The translations under genes were made by a program, and so were the position numbers. Shown one piece after another: positions 1 to 15,100 of a stretch of 64,000 nucleotides of DNA; positions within the stretch are counted from its first letter, which is position 1; each line of letters opens with the position of its first letter. This DNA comes from Dipetalonema caudispina (taxonomy: Eukaryota; Nematoda; Chromadorea; Rhabditida; Onchocercidae): NCBI GenBank assembly GCA_013365325.1, contig JABVXV010000002.1:1-64000 (forward strand), given 5' to 3'. Below the pieces are notes generated by a model that saw only the letters and a program-made list of their open reading frames with translations, was not told the DNA's origin and made no database searches.

Positions 1-1499
1 AAAAAAGAGAAGATTTTTGGGAGTAAAATTTCAAATATCATTGCGAACTTGGATTCACCCCAGTAACTTCATTAGCAATGATCATTTTTTATGCATATAA
101 TATCCTTTCATGTAGTAATGGTTTTCTAGTTTGCATCAACTTATCCATTATTCTTCCACTGCTTTCCATCTCCATTTTCGCATATTTTTTTTTTTTTTTT
201 TCTAAGTATAATTTAAAATTAGAAATCTTTTCCAAGTAAACCATATCGATAGACATATTCTTCGTTTCCTTCTCTCCACCTATTATCTTATCTTCACCTC
301 TTCCATCTTATTCTATTTCTTCTCATTTATCCTTTCTATATTCGACAAAATAATTCTAGCAATATCATTATAATATCAATGATCAAAAAATCGATTGGAA
401 GAATATTTCATTCAAGGTTATCTCTTACATATGGCAGAAACTCTTTGCTCGGAGTATTCTTGAGCTATTTGAGTTTCCATAATTGCGATTACATCCTTAG
501 AAGCAATTCAAGACGCTTTGAGGGATTGTTTCCATAAATTACTTCACCCTAATCAATAATAGAGCCAAATTAAAATTGTGGAGAATATGATGCAAGGCAG
601 ACGTAAATCATTGACGAGATGAAATTCATTGTGTTGTTGAAATAGCTATCCTTTGAGTGAGAAGGATTGGTGGCCTCGAGGGTACATGTAAGGAAGGAAG
701 GCCTCAATCAATGGTTCCACCATCCTTTTCACATAACAATATACCATTTTTAGTGATTTTTTTTCTTCATCCTTTAATAGAATTCTTCTCTTCTGCCTAA
801 TATCGATTCTCATTCACTGAGATAATTACCGAAATTTTGGCAGCTATTGTGTCATGTAAGGATGCTTTCTAAAGCTTTTATTAATCAAAGTGTATGTGTA
901 AAAGTTGAAGGAGAGTATTTTCAAAATTAAAATGATGAAGCAATCTGAAAAGAGAATCTTCTCTTCTTTCTTCATCCTATCACCACTGCTAGGCGGGTTT
1001 CGTGGTGAAGGTTCATTTTCAGACTCGTTTCATATTTTCAGGACGGTCCTTGAAAGTTGACGATTTTTTCCCACCATAAATTAGTGCAATTTTCATCTTT
1101 ATTATTTATGAAAGTCTGAGTTGGGAAATTTGTCCTTTTACATGCAAATGTAAGTAATGTTTTGCGATGCGATGTCATGAAGATACAATCAAGTGTACCT
1201 GCAAAAGGGACTGCCGTATAATGAGGGACTCCATGATATAATGACCAATAGGGGTCAATGAAAGCTAATGCAATTTTCCTCTTCCGATGTACTATAATTG
1301 ATGTTAAAGAACAAGAAGTGACAACAGATATTCTGAAATAGATTGACCTTGTATTGGGTTCAGTGAAAACCAAAAACATATATTACTTTGAATATGAAGC
1401 TATTTTGGAGACTTGATCAGTTCATTCTTATTTGCAAATTTTGCGAAATATTGAAAAAGCTAATCTTACTGCAAGGGACAAAATAAAACTTGTATTCAG
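1..1499. other. Upstream non-coding region
   Basis: No convincing exon was found on either strand. The region is AT-rich with a 17-base T run at 185-201. Its last bases form a TTCAG acceptor directly against the ATG at 1500, so the end of this stretch is either the outron of a trans-spliced transcript or an intron before an undetected 5' exon. Small open frames on the minus strand here look like chance. Confidence 0.5.
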
Positions 1500-3947
1500 A
1501 TGGCAAGTTGGAAGAAATATGCGCGAATAATTCTGCCTCATATCGGTCTCATTATCTTGTCGTTGTTGTATACTATTGGTGGCGCACTTGCATTTTATTA
1601 TTTGGAACGACCTTATGAGATTGCTGTGAGACGTGAAAGTTTGAGAGATATTTCCGCTCAAAGAAAACTAATGCTTGATGAATTATGGATTATGCTGAAT
1701 GATGAATCCGTCTCAGATGGTATAGACAATTTTTTAATAAATGAAGGATAACAGAATTATTTGGTCATTTATTCAACCTTGGGAATGGGGAATTTTGGAT
1801 TTAGAGAACTGAGCAGTTGGAACTAAAATACTTGAGTAAAGTTGGCATATTATTGTCGACTGATCGATTGATGACAGCATTTGATACTAACTTGGCCATT
1901 AATACAATATGTTGTTGTTGTCTCTCAGCCATATTATAACTTACTGATTCTTTACAGAAGAAATTGAGCGTCTAGCTATCCATCACGTGGATAACGTGAC
2001 ACGAGTGTTATTTGAAGCTTTTGACACACATTATATTAGCGCCTCTCATCTACGAAGAAGCACTACGACAGCTTCAATTGATGATGTCGTAGAAGAAGAG
2101 GAATACAGTTGGACCTTCATAACAGCTCTCTTCTTCACAGCTACTCTTTTGACAACAATTGGTAAGGTTTCAGTTTTACAAACTTGGTTCATTACTTTCT
2201 TTCTTGGCTCATTAAATATCGCATTTACTTCAGGTTATGGTAATTTGGTACCGGTAACATTTCAAGGAAGAATGTTTTGCATTGTCTATGCTCTATTTGG
2301 TGTACCACTTATACTTATCACTGTTGCTGATATTGGCAAATTCCTGAGTGAAAATATTATTTGGCTGTATGCGAAGTATGTAGATACGCTGAAAAGACCT
2401 AAAAGGCGGGTGGATCTCTTCAATTTCGAAGGAATGGGTAAAAAGAGGTAAATCCGGAAAATGGCACCTTCCACTAAATCCCAACATATATATATATATA
2501 ATTTGTAAATATGAATATAAAATGATTCATCCGTAGATATGCAGAAGCAAAAAAAAAATACAAAGAGAAGAAAACTGTGTGTATCACATCAGCGATCGGC
2601 GAAATAAATGGTACTGTGAAGGACCAATTGCTACAAGTGAGTTTCTATCATTTAATTAGAAGTATCATCTGAATCAGATTTCATATTGTGATAATTGTAG
2701 ATCGGATTAGAACAGTATATCTCGATACCAATTATGCTGATCGTTGGAATGCTACTTGGTTACATCACAATTGGTGCTGTCTTACTTACTTTATGGGAAC
2801 ATTGGGATTTCTTTTCTGGTTTCTACTTCTCATTTATTACTATGACTACGGTTAGTTTTTCATCTTAATTACCGGATTGCTGCTTAATTTTATATGTTTT
2901 ATGGTATCAGACTTTTTATCCGGTAGAAATTGGTCGTTTTAACAAGTGGAGGAAAAGGTTATCGAAGAAACTAAGAATAAGATAATGAGATGATTTTGAA
3001 ATTTCAAGGGATCTTTTGATTTTGAGAAATCGGTCACTTTTCCCAGTATTTGTGGACCATATAAATTCTGTCTTTTTTCTCTACTCAACTAAAAAATCCC
3101 GATCCAGTCCTTTGTCTAAGATTTGCTTCCAGGTCGGATTTGGCGATATCGTACCAGTTAAGCGAGAATACTTCCTATTCGATCTTTTCTACATTGTTGT
3201 CGGGCTAGCCATAACGTTCGTTTTCCTGGATGTTTTCTTTTCTGATTTCTAAGGAATGTTTAGTAGTTCTGCGTTATTCAAAATGAACTTCTACAGGACG
3301 ATGTGTATTGATTTGGTTGGAATTCAATATATTCGCAAGATTCACTACTTTGGACGAGCTATTAAAGATGCCCGTTATGCTCTCGTAAATGTTGGCGGAA
3401 GAATGGTACATGTTCCGGATTTAATGCGATATGCATCTGTTTTACATCAGGTATATTCTTATTAATCGAAGGCGTATCACTTCAACCATCCTTATCTCTG
3501 CAGACAAGCACATTAGTCGACAATTAATATTTAATGTGATAATGTGATGACATACGAGACTGGTCAAATGTAAACTGACCTCACTTGTTCTATTTCTTCA
3601 TATCTATGCTCTCCAGGCCTTCAGATTAGTACAAGCCAAGTTCTGTCTTTAATCGATATAGTACAATCCTTTACTTCTCACACTTGACATGTTCGGTTAT
3701 TTAATGCAACGTATAAAATTTGAGCAATAGTTGCTGTTTTACCTGATTACCTGGGCTCAATTTTCTGAATTTTCAGAAATATGGTCAGAAAAGACAAGGA
3801 CACCAGATACGACTAAAAGGCGCCTATACTCCGGAAGATTTACCGCTCATTCGATACATCGATTATGGGTCATTAGCTAGTGAAGACAGCCGAATGCACT
3901 TCTTCACTAACATATTCAATAAATCTAATGAACTTAGTACGGTTTGA
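1500..3947 (+). CDS. Two-pore domain (TWK/K2P) potassium channel
   Basis: Leak-type K+ channel of the plasma membrane that sets resting potential; the family works as dimers. Eight phase-consistent exons: 1500-1719, 1958-2161, 2234-2447, 2537-2636, 2701-2850, 3133-3215, 3297-3450, 3777-3947, giving about 431 aa. The sequence shows a first membrane segment (about residues 9-31), first pore filter TIGYGN (about 140-145, split by an intron after TIG), a second helix (154-178), a basic cytoplasmic loop, a third helix (252-279), second pore filter TTVGFGD (295-301) and a fourth helix (about 311-333). This four-helix, two-pore plan is diagnostic of K2P channels. The ATG lies right after a TTCAG acceptor, suggesting trans-splicing. 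Nematodes have dozens of twk paralogues and I cannot assign an orthologue. A further 5' coding exon is possible. Confidence 0.92.
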
Positions 3948-6580
3948 TCGAGAATAGGCCAACTACTATCAATCCACATCAAAATCCCAATCTTGGCTCC
4001 GAAAAATGTAAGAGCAAAACTTTGCAACTTTGTCAACATAAAATTTCTGCTAAAACTTTAATAGGCTTTCACTAAACAATCATTAGACTGCTAGCTAGAT
4101 CATTCAAATTTCTCATTTGAAGATACACAATATCGATTAAATGGTTGCAACGGATAATTCTGTGTAAATATTGTCGTAGATTTGTTGGGTTAGTCAAGTA
4201 TGATCTCAGTTTCAGCCAAACTTTACGAACTTATCCGGTCAAAATAATATGTTAGGGTGGTAGAAAAGTAATCACAATTTTTGCTATATTGAAGTTTGCT
4301 GCTTTATATTGCGATACATTCTTCAATAAATGTGACTATATCGAATATCGTTCCAATACATTTCTTGTTCCATAATTTTTACTATTAATTATTTGCTGTT
4401 TATTTAATTTGTATTTGATTTTAATTATGGAACTGATATTAGATGAAATAAATATAATAGTTTAAAACAGTTCATAAAGCAACAAAGGTCAGCAACTGCC
4501 TAACATTGTACAATGTAGTTAGTAGTGATCCACGAAGTATTTGGAAAAAAAAAAACGATAGCTCCGAAGATAAAAATGGTAGTGACTATTCATTGGAATC
4601 TTACAATTATTAATTGAGATTAACCAATAACACTAATCCTTTTGCAACCACAAATGAAGTTGTCTAAGGCATCCTAGAGTAATTTAACTTAAAAAACTAG
4701 ATAAGTTAATATCTCATGAACTAATCACAAATCAACAGAAATCTTCCCTGAATATAACAAAAACAATGATCAAGTCGTGACATAAGACGAGATTGATTTA
4801 TAAGACACCCATGATGATTGATTTAATGTTTGAGCGGAAAAGAAAATTCTAAACCAAGGAAGATTTTGATCACTATTCGGAAGGCTAGTGTCACTAAAAC
4901 TTTTTGAATCTCTATAAGATATACTCAGGAAACCAACATGCATTAACAGAAAGGGCCAATTCTCCTTCGCTGATTATGCATCCAATAATCAATCCTTTAA
5001 AACTTGAAGGAGTTGGCCTATGAAGTTGTGCCTCATCGATCATATCATATCTTGCCAACCGACTATCACTTATTCAATCATCTTGACAACATTTTGCAAG
5101 AATGTTTCTTCACAGTTTGTTCAGTTCCGAAAAATGAATTTCTACATGCAGAAATATATTTATTTCCCTTTGGCAACAATTTCTTGTTTACTATCACTCG
5201 TTGTTTGATTAATAAAAAGATGTATTTATGTAATTTAAAATTTATGATCCGCAATATTATCTCTCCAAGCGCATTGTGGAAAATATTTACTACTTGCGTC
5301 TTTCTGAAAGAATTCGATATTCGCAGCCAGTATTTTTCCCCTTAAACTGAATGGCTTTTCAAAGCACTTATTCGAACCTTTCGTTTTTGCATATTTCTTC
5401 AAGAAAATACTTTTTTCAATTAATTTAATTTATTGGAAGTGAACCAATTCCTGGAATTATGACGATTCCAGTTGCTTTACTGCTTTACGACCATAACATT
5501 TTTGCCCATTAAGCTTAACTGCTCCACACAAAACAACATTATCTTCTATCAACCGCGCACTTATCAGCATAACGTGGACTTAGTCCACGTAACAGATGCA
5601 TTGCATATTTGTCCTATCCCATAATTCGTAATTTAGTTAACTTTCAGGAAACGCTGAAGGTATTTCATAATTTAGCTATCTGATTGGATTCATTATTATA
5701 AATGCCTTCCTCTTTCACAATTTCCACTCTAACAAAGAGCAAATTCTTCTGCTTCTGCAGTTTTTTTATGCATAGCAAAAGCAAAGATGATGAAGTTAAA
5801 TGAGTCGGTATTACAACATAGAGGAAACAGCCGCTCTCATCCGGATTGCATTCCAGTGTGTATGGAGAAGTCAAGCAACATCACCCGGCAAAGACAATTT
5901 CTTCTCCCATATTATTTTTCCAACTTCATAATAATATCATTAACCTTATTTGTAAGTATACCATTATTAACACATATCTGATAACACATCCAATAGGTCT
6001 CCCCTGATCAATGTTGAATTATATAGCACAACAGAAATGACAACCTCAGCTTCTTCATTTATTTCCCTCTAAAGGATATTTCGAGTTGAAAATTATTGCA
6101 TTGCAGATAAAGAACATGCAAATCAATTTATTTATCATTCTTATCACAGCATAGGACAATCACTTATCTGCGTATGTAATATCGTAGATTTCGGGTTAGT
6201 CTAGAAATTTCTACAGTTGTTTTTTTCTCCCCGATATAGCAACATATCTCGTAGTTGTCAACATCGATCGCCTATATTCCGTAACTGTCGAGGAATTAAT
6301 TCAGTATGATGAAAGGTTTTTGTTGAACTTGAACATGTCACAATCAGGAAATGATGAAAACCGAGAAGATGGATTGTATTTCAGGCAAGACATCTTAGAT
6401 GTTAAAGAAGAATAAGGAATGACTTTAGCTAGAACAGATTAAATTGCAGCCTAGAAAATTTCGTCCACCTCAATCAATCAACTCTCATTTTATATGCATC
6501 ATATAAATAAATATATTTACAACAAAGAAATTACAAAAAGTTTTCAGAAATTTGAGAGAGATTCAGAAGTGCATTACGGT
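3948..6580. other. Intergenic region
   Basis: 2.6 kb between the TWK channel and the tail-anchored protein. Open frames at 5004-5345 and 5665-5874 lack splice context and coding character. A 26-codon frame starting with ATG near 6338 (MSQSGNDENREDG...) precedes the next gene, but I could not join it in phase and it may be chance. Confidence 0.45.
4325..4330 (+). promoter_or_regulatory. Possible polyadenylation signal of the TWK gene
   Basis: AATAAA about 380 bases beyond the channel stop codon. It is the first canonical hexamer I noticed there; distance makes the link uncertain. Confidence 0.3.
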
Positions 6581-7795
6581 ATGGCACCTTCGACATCAAA
6601 GAAAGCCAGCCAATCAGGTCCATTTCACTTTTTTTCTCAACAATTTTTATTCTTGATGTTTTTTCACTTCGCTGCTAATATTAGTTGCTCATTAAAAACT
6701 AATGAGAAGAAGCGAAAGATAAATGTTTTTCGAAATTATAAATTTTTAAAAATTTTATCAAATTTGACGTCTCTCTTACTTATATTGGCTTTGATTTGTT
6801 TTCGAACAGGCAGGATGTTTAATTCTATCAGCAATGAAAATGAACAGATCTGTGTGTAATTAGGATTATTTTAATGAATTATCCAGCTCATATTCAATCT
6901 TGATTAAGTATAATAGTACAGATAAGACAAAAAAGGAGAGGGAAATAGAGCTTGAACTAGAAATAGCACAACTAAAATTACGGATTCGGGAACGTGATCG
7001 AACAATATTCGATTTGGAGGAACAGATCCGAGGCAAAGATGCTATTATCGTTGACAGGTGTCAACTTATCGAACGTCTTGAGCAATCCCATTTTGAACGA
7101 TTTTCACCTGACCAGGTAAAAAAGTACAATTCATATCTGACGATAAACTAAGACAAGATTCTTAAGATCAATGAATGATTCGAGCTATGTTCTTGATACT
7201 AATTCATCGACTAATCACCCTCTTTTAAGTTATGTTAAAAATTGAAATGATTAGAAGTATTGTTGAGTTATGGCAATATTAATGGATAGTTGTAGGATTC
7301 GCTGGAGGAAACATCAGAAAGTACTGTCCGGTGTGTGAATATAAATGAAAGCGATGCTTTAAAAACGGAACAGGAAGTAAAACTGTTGGAGGAATTAGAA
7401 GAAGAACGAAAATCCAAAGTGAAACTTGCGGAACAAAATGAACTCCTACTACAGCAATGGGATGAAGCACTTGCTTATGTTGAACAGGTATATATAATAA
7501 ATGATTTAGGTCATGATTATCAACTCATCCTTCCCTATCCTCTCACATCATAAATCGTGAGATATCAAAGATTTTTTTTTTCCTTCGTTATTGATTCTTA
7601 GATACAATTTAATTATCTTCCATTAAGGTACAAAAAATGCTTCAAGCTGAGTTAAAGCGTACCAGCATACTTATTGATGAAAATGCAATCCTTCGGAAGC
7701 GTATCAATGAAACAGTGGTCATCTCTAAGAATGGTATACAATTCGTGGCACTCCTACTTGTTCTATCCAGTCTTTATTTATACTCATGGAGTTAG
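6581..7795 (+). CDS. Tail-anchored coiled-coil protein, unidentified
   Basis: I do not recognise this protein. Four phase-consistent exons (6581-6617, 6922-7115, 7296-7487, 7628-7795) encode about 196 aa. Residues 1-13 are a Ser/Lys-rich start; from about 14 to 170 the chain is highly charged (Glu, Lys, Arg, Leu) with the spacing of a long coiled coil; the last 20 or so residues are hydrophobic (VALLLVLSSLYLY) and end three residues later. That is the plan of a tail-anchored protein with the coiled coil facing the cytosol, as in organelle tethers and fission or trafficking adaptors. No signal peptide is seen. AATAAA lies 20 bases after the stop, supporting the 3' end. Function is not inferred beyond topology. 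Confidence 0.75.
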
Positions 7796-9119
7796 TTCAA
7801 TGAAAGTTTCACCTAATAAATGTTCCGCCACTTTTCTTCCATCACTAATCTGATAAATAAACGAAGTCTTGGCTATATCTTATCATTCCATCTATAACAG
7901 CTTCTCTCAGAATGTTTGAGCTATAGATGATTAGCGGATCGCTAATTATCTAACCGGTGGAATCAGAACTATGTTTACTCTGATCATTCTTCTATACAAT
8001 TTGTATCATATCTTATACTCGTTATATAAATACAATCAAATTATTTCCCCACTATCAATTTTCTGAATAGTTTTGCAATTCCAGGCTAGAAATACCTTCA
8101 CTCAGTGAAAATGAACTTAAAGATTTTCAACCCAGTGAAAATGTTAATCTTACAAAGGGAAATAATTATCCTGTTTATATCTTTATCAAAATATACAATT
8201 CTCCTGCAATCAATATAATCTTCGATTCCGGCATTCTATAAAATACTCTCATTCTTTTTTATAAATCCCACAGTACTGTAGTCATTCACATATAAGTCTA
8301 TCCGTTCAATTTTTTGGTATTTAAGTGACCATAATCTGATCCGTTATAGCTAATCTAATTGCTTCAGAATTATCCATTCGTCAGCAACAATGACGATGTC
8401 ATCTGATAATCCCGACCTTTATTACTATTACAATAATAGCACGAGGTCGACAATTTCAAATGAGCGAAACGGATAGATTGTGTAAGTGATAAGTGTTTAT
8501 ACAGCATATCGGATAATAGGTAAATGATGTGTCTATATACATATATTGGGAAGGTCTTTGTAGATCAATGATAGGATGCTATAACGAAATGTACAAAATG
8601 AAACATTTGAAAGGGTTAACTAAGTGCCACATGTCACTCAATCGGGCAATCTACCCATAATGTTTAAAGTAGCTAAGCACTTTCACAGGATATATTTTGC
8701 ATCTTAAAATGCATAAAGAACAAACTAGGAAATGTATTACATATAAACATCACAGAGTGTATCAAAGACTATCAATGCATTACCCACATTTTTTGGAGCA
8801 AACTATAAAGCTGTGATTAATTGCGAAGCCATGCCTAAGAAAATCAAATAAGGCGTGGCAGAATAGCCTGCCAGTGAAAATAGTGATGATGCATAGAGTA
8901 CAAATTGAAAATCTAGTTTAAATTTTGATGTGAGGAATGAGGATTAACAATGGGATAATATTTGAATGAAGGGAACAGCAACAGCTGCATGATTAAAACA
9001 TAGACATTGAGGTTTAAGCGTAACATACAAAGACAACATAAATTTGCCAAACTACACACACTATAACTAAGAGACAGAACAAAAGAAGAGCACATAATAC
9101 AGCATACGGTTGAAATGAA
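7796..9119. other. Intergenic region between convergent genes
   Basis: 1.3 kb between the 3' ends of the plus-strand tail-anchored gene and the minus-strand 785-aa gene. No coding signal found. AT-rich, with nothing notable beyond 3' signals. Confidence 0.5.
7815..7820 (+). promoter_or_regulatory. Polyadenylation signal
   Basis: AATAAA 20 bases after the stop codon of the tail-anchored coiled-coil gene. Confidence 0.55.
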
Positions 9120-12100
9120 TTATAACTCTGACGCAGGTGAACAGTTGTCAAACTTTTCGTTGTCTATATCTGGCACTCCTTCCACCGAGCTATCATCACT
9201 CTAAACTATATCAGTTCAGATTTGTATATCTTCTCAGCTATTTTGGCATCCAAATGTAAGAAGTCATTTCTAACTATAAATGTCATCAAGCATTAATAAT
9301 TTGGTTGTTAAAATGCTTTACTCTTGAAAAGAAAACATATGAGACTAAAACTGATATCTACAGAACTTTTTCAAAAGTACATGCACCATTCTCTTGCGAC
9401 ACATATTAACCTGACTAGCCTTATGATTTCGCTAGTAATAAGTAATGAACCGACTGAACAACACAAAAGTAATGACGAACAATGGCGTCAAACTTCTGAA
9501 AAACAAAGAAAACTGACCTCAACAACAGCATCATTGTCATTAGTAGCAGTCACTCCTGTTAACCGAATAGTTATACCAGATTTATCTGGCAGCTCATTTC
9601 CATTTTTGTCAACCTAAAAACTTGTCCTATTTGCTGTGCGTGTTCTCGATGTGATCAATTGTGAGCTATTTATTATAGAACCATCTAGTTAACTGGAGCA
9701 CAGAACAATACGTACCTCTATCAGTTTTTGGCGACGAGTGACCATCCATACTGGTTCGCTATCTAATCCTGAACTCATGAAAGTGACCCATGTTTGGAAC
9801 CTCTTCATAAGATATTTCTGTGGTATCCTATAACGAAAAATTATATAAATACCAAATGCTTGACGAAGGTTATGCTTTACAATCAAAATTAAACAGCTAA
9901 AGGTAGAGAGCATATAAAGATGAAACTTCAGCATAATGTAAAAAAGGTGTATAGGTACAAACTGGCCTTTCAGAAAGTATAAATACTAGACCAAGTTCGG
10001 AGTTCTTTTGTAAATAGGACTTTCCATCCATATTAACATAACTTTCTACACCTGGTTCGAGATGTACCCTCACCTGCAATTTAAATTACTTCTTCACGGA
10101 TGATTATGATAACTTCTTATGACAAGCAACTTATAAATAGTTTTCGTGAATTATCCTTTAATATTCCCTAAATTTCTTCAGAAAGTAAATTTAGTAATCC
10201 TCAGATACCACTGAGGATCTATTTAATCTGAAAGAGTCTCAAGTGAAAAGACCCAACAGGTCTCGGTAAAAAGAAAAAAAAGAGCTTTAATCAATTACCA
10301 ACAAATTGTTCATACCTGCAAAACATCTTTGATTTTTCGCATCATTAGTTTACTTTCAATCTCCTCTAAAGGGCGCACTACAATGAAATGATAAGGCAAA
10401 TCCATCACCGCTGTATCCAGAGATGATACTTTTGCTTTCATCCAAGAACCCAGTTTTACAGAATTGCTTAAGGATAAAATTATTAAGCATGGACAAACGA
10501 AACATTCTGAAATGATTTCTTCCCTTCAAGAAAACCTATACACAACCATGTATTAGCATATATTCGAGTTACCATCACGAGATGTGTCTGCACTGAATGA
10601 CTAAGGATTCTGTTGATTACCGATTTCAATTCTTGAACTGGAAATGTGTAAGAGAAGCTGTATCTTTATTCAAAACTACACCGAAGGGATCGAATAAAAT
10701 ACCTCAAATATTCCGCAGGTACAATAATCAGTTTACGATTAACATGCCATAAAATACCATATGTGGAAGTCAGTTTGACCAGTATTGTTACTGGTAAGGT
10801 CTGAAAAATCACCAAATTACGGTAGTACAAGATGAACTCAATAAATATCTCAAGAAGCTTTACATATAGTGACACATACTGCCAAAAATACACCACTCCA
10901 TGCTCACGTAGATCATTTGACTTTTCAATACGATATTTCAAAATGAGAACGCATGCCGGGCATGGTCATTTCAGGTAATCTGTATTACACTTTCTAAAGA
11001 AATTCCTCCCAGCAAGATTATTTTCACTCACCGCATTAATTTAAAACATTGCTTAAGCCTTTACTTTTTAATTTTTTCTGCAGCTAACTTTAAAAAATTA
11101 GAAGCAAGAACAAACCAGTATCTTCATACCAACAGTGTACTTCTTCAGTTGTAGCCAATCAAAATTTTCACGATCAAGAAGCTTCTAGAATGAATTTCCG
11201 TGACCATGGAAAATAAAAGAAAGAGATGTGGGCATTCGGTGTCACGTCTTTCTTGCACTTCATTAATAAAATTATGCTTATGCTAATTGATGTAAAACAC
11301 ATAAGTCTTCCAAAAAAAATGCGAATGATCATAATCATTTATCTCTTCTTACAGAAAGATTTTTAGAAAAATATGGAAATAAAGTATTTATAAAAAAAAT
11401 TTAAAGGAATACTAGAGAGACTGCATGAAGTGTAGTTGTGTAAGTCCGCGATAAGCCATGACATTTTTAAACTAAAATATTTCAGACCTTTCGTGTTGCA
11501 GAAGTTGCCGCAAAAGATGATTCTGAAGGACCCGTCTTTTCTTCATAAGTTATCATCTTGATTTGTTTCCGAACCTCTGTCACTTCCCCGATGTTTCCAG
11601 CAATGCTAACAGGGTTGTTGTCGGAACTGCACTGATAGGTTATTCCTACAGTTAAAGGTAGATCACTTGCAAGATTGTTGTCTGGATCGGGAGAACTGAG
11701 ATCTTCCACCAAGACTTCGTTCTCATCAGATGTTTCATTCTTTAATTCCTTTTGCAGCATTGAAGCCTCTACAATATTCCTATCAGTATCCAAAAACTGT
11801 GATCTGTCACTTCCGCACTGAGTAGTTTTTAAATTTGAAGAACAGTCCATTTCTGGAATGAATTTACACTCGTTACTTGCTTCTTTCCAGTCCTGTAAAA
11901 AAATCAATAAGTAACTGAAAGCTCTAAGCAATTTAGTATATATTTAAGGGAAGGCACGAATCACTTACTATTATTTTCAACATTGCATTTTCGTGTACAG
12001 CAAACAATGTGCACGGCCACTTTTTATCATATTTTACCAGCACTTTGGCCTGAAAACAAATTTAGTTGAAAAAATAGTTCAAAAAAATAATAGTATTTGA

Positions 12101-15100
12101 TACCATAAACACATTTAAAACAATAAAAAAAGAAGGTTTGAGTAGAAGACTTGAAAAAACCGTTTCATTTTTTAAAAGTATTTCTGCTGAATGCTTTTTG
12201 CGTTGCTTCAAATGAAGCTTAGATCACACTGTTTTAAAATGAGAAATGAGACATCTGAAGTTATGCTATTCTCCACCAAAGATTACCCATTAGTGGCTCT
12301 ATAAAAAGAAATAAAAATGAACCTTTAATTTATTCTTTCTAATGCACCTACGGACAATTGGAATATCTGGTACCAATACATCTCCTAAAATATCACACAC
12401 CATAATAAAATATGTTCCTCCTGCATCAGTTTGAACTTTCATTTCATCCGGAATATGTATTATTGTGTGGCACTGAAAATTACGGCATTAAAAAGTTTAT
12501 TAACAAGAAACCTGTGATTCAATCATACCGAAGGTTGAAATGGATGAGATTTTTCATATTTCATGATTTAATGATATTATACTAAATTTGTACTGGAGAA
12601 AAAAACTAGAAAATCTGCAAAAGTCCCAAAAATAAAATATTCTGAGGTATGAATAAGAATCTACTTACAATAATAGAGTTTTCATGTGTTTCCACCACTA
12701 ACGGTTTCTGCTTACTTAGCACACAGTTTATCGCTAGATATGATATATCGAGTTCCGTATCAGTTTTGATACAATTGTACTCAACCCAATTTGATGGCTC
12801 CAGCTAAAAATAACGTAATCCAGAACGCATACGACATTTTAAAATTAAGCTTAATTCTCAATCATCCGCAAAATGAAAGCCATCAACTATCTCATCGTTT
12901 AGAACTGTTTATGTCATACTCGTTATCATATGCTTTGATTTACCAGTGAGACGGAAGCTCAAAAGAAAGTTACCATGAGATAAAAAAGTAAAAAAAAAGA
13001 CATATATAGCCGTTATTAAGTCATCCCATCTCATAGATCAGTGAAACGCCCTAAACATTGGAACTATCATTAACAGTAATAAAAAGTAAAACGAACCACT
13101 AAGTCAGCTGTAGCACATACAGCAACAAAACCATGTTCTTTACCCCAAATGATACTATACTGTGGCTCTCTAAGGATGACGACACCCAGATACACAACTG
13201 GTTGTGTGCAAAGTCCATAATTACTTTGATCCATATATGAACCTGCAACGTAAAATACCACCATTAGAAATATGCCTTTAAGTAAATCAGATGAAAATAT
13301 TATCCACAATCCATATCATACATATTATTTAATTGCTACGCGTAGAAACAGTGGAATACTTATGAATTTCAGTAAAAAATCGCTTGCACGAAAGCTCTGG
13401 AACTAATGGAAGGTTCGATTCCTATGCATACAACCATTAATCAGATGTAAAGATGTTAACCTGCTATTGCTGGTATACAATCATTAGAAGAATCTAATGA
13501 TTCAGAAACTTCCTCAACAACATTATGTGATGGACTATTGCAGACTTTGCTCTCCAAAGTATCACAGGTAGCCAATCCAACTATCTTAAAACAAGAAAAT
13601 TTAATCAACAAACGAAACTGAAGTAATGTGTGTGTAAAGTCAGTCATCAACTTTTCGTCAGTCTTCCACAACTTACATATTTACTGCTGCAGAAATAAGC
13701 ACAAGAGATACAAAAAAGCTATCGTATTATAGACTTCTGACGTCAATGTTTCAGTGTCTTGAAAAACAATATGAAGAAAATAATGAAATGTCTCGCAACA
13801 CTTTTACTGTGAAGTAGCTGTGAATGGCTGATTCTACGGACAAAATAAAATTGTAATAATCAGTTCTATTAATATTCGCCAGTATTGGTATTTTACAAAA
13901 GAATGAATATGTTGATAGACTGACGTTATTACTGGATCTGGATCGAATTGGTGATAGATAAGCAGATGAAGGTAACGACCATGGCTGCAAAAATAAAATA
14001 TATTAAACATTTCTGTGATATATATATATATATATAGAAAAAGTGAAAAGTTTTTTGATATATGACATTCTTTAATTTATAAAAAAAATCAGCACAAATC
14101 ACACTCTTTTATCGGAACCATTCTGATCATCACATAGTACGAGGACTTGAGGTAAAATTGACCATAGTGAACCAAAAGTATCCATTACACATCGACCTAG
14201 TTTACTCGATGGTATCCTGAAAAAATAGATTTTTATCGGTAAATAAAAATATCAGCCACAAAAAACTAATCTTTGTCTGAAATTGGTGAAATTGAAAATA
14301 TGACAAACAGATATGCATAACTTCTTTAGGCTGAAATAAGGATAAATAATGGTTGCTAATATCCAGAATTGTCCATTACTGTCATTCGATTAAGGGAAGG
14401 AAATTTACAATTCTGAGGATAAGCAGTAGAATTACTCAAAGTTCTGAGCGCTGTCAGTAACTGATACTAAGTGTCGCAGAAAGTGCAATAACCAATGTTT
14501 GTGAATGAGAAAAAGTGAGAAAACATAAAATTGAGATAACCTGATCAAGACGGCTTTGTACACAACATCCCTTCTCACTTGATAACTATTCAATTTCAAC
14601 AACTTGTTAAACGCAAAATTACCAACTCGTCCAAATTCAAAACTGTATGCAAACCATTCATAATCGTTTTCCTCAGCCCATTCTACTGGTGGAAATACTA
14701 TTCTGGTTTCTACGGACACTGTCTGCAATGGATATAATAATTGTCTTCAGTGAACACTACTCACTGACAATTTCTGATTTCTACTCAACATTTAAAACGG
14801 CATTTATAAATAACACACAGAGTTATTAAGAAAATATATAAAACAACTGCAACATTACCTTCCCGACACCTGAAATACAAGCCCAAGTCGATGCCTTCAC
14901 GGGAGGTATATCTACTAGTATAATACAGCTGATTTGAGATGTTTCGAGATCTGCTTTGCTGACATGTATCCAAATCCCAAACTTAAATTATAATTGGAAT
15001 TCAGTTCAAATACTAAAAAATCTGATAAATAACGTCGACTTCTTATTCGTTCCATTCTATCACCTGAATGGTACATACACTAACCTTCAGAATTTATATT

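Noticed and set aside
1038..1379. 113-codon minus-strand frame
   Set aside because: No recognisable domain and no plausible splice partners; composition typical of chance.
10801..10941. Upstream part of the 91-codon minus-strand frame at 10666-10941
   Set aside because: Only 10703-10800 fits as an exon. The rest either hits stops in the needed phase or lacks an acceptor, so it is treated as intron.
10920..10975. Possible extra exon reading LPEMTMPGMRSHFEIS in the 785-aa gene
   Set aside because: It has a good acceptor but no phase match with the preceding exon without a stop codon.
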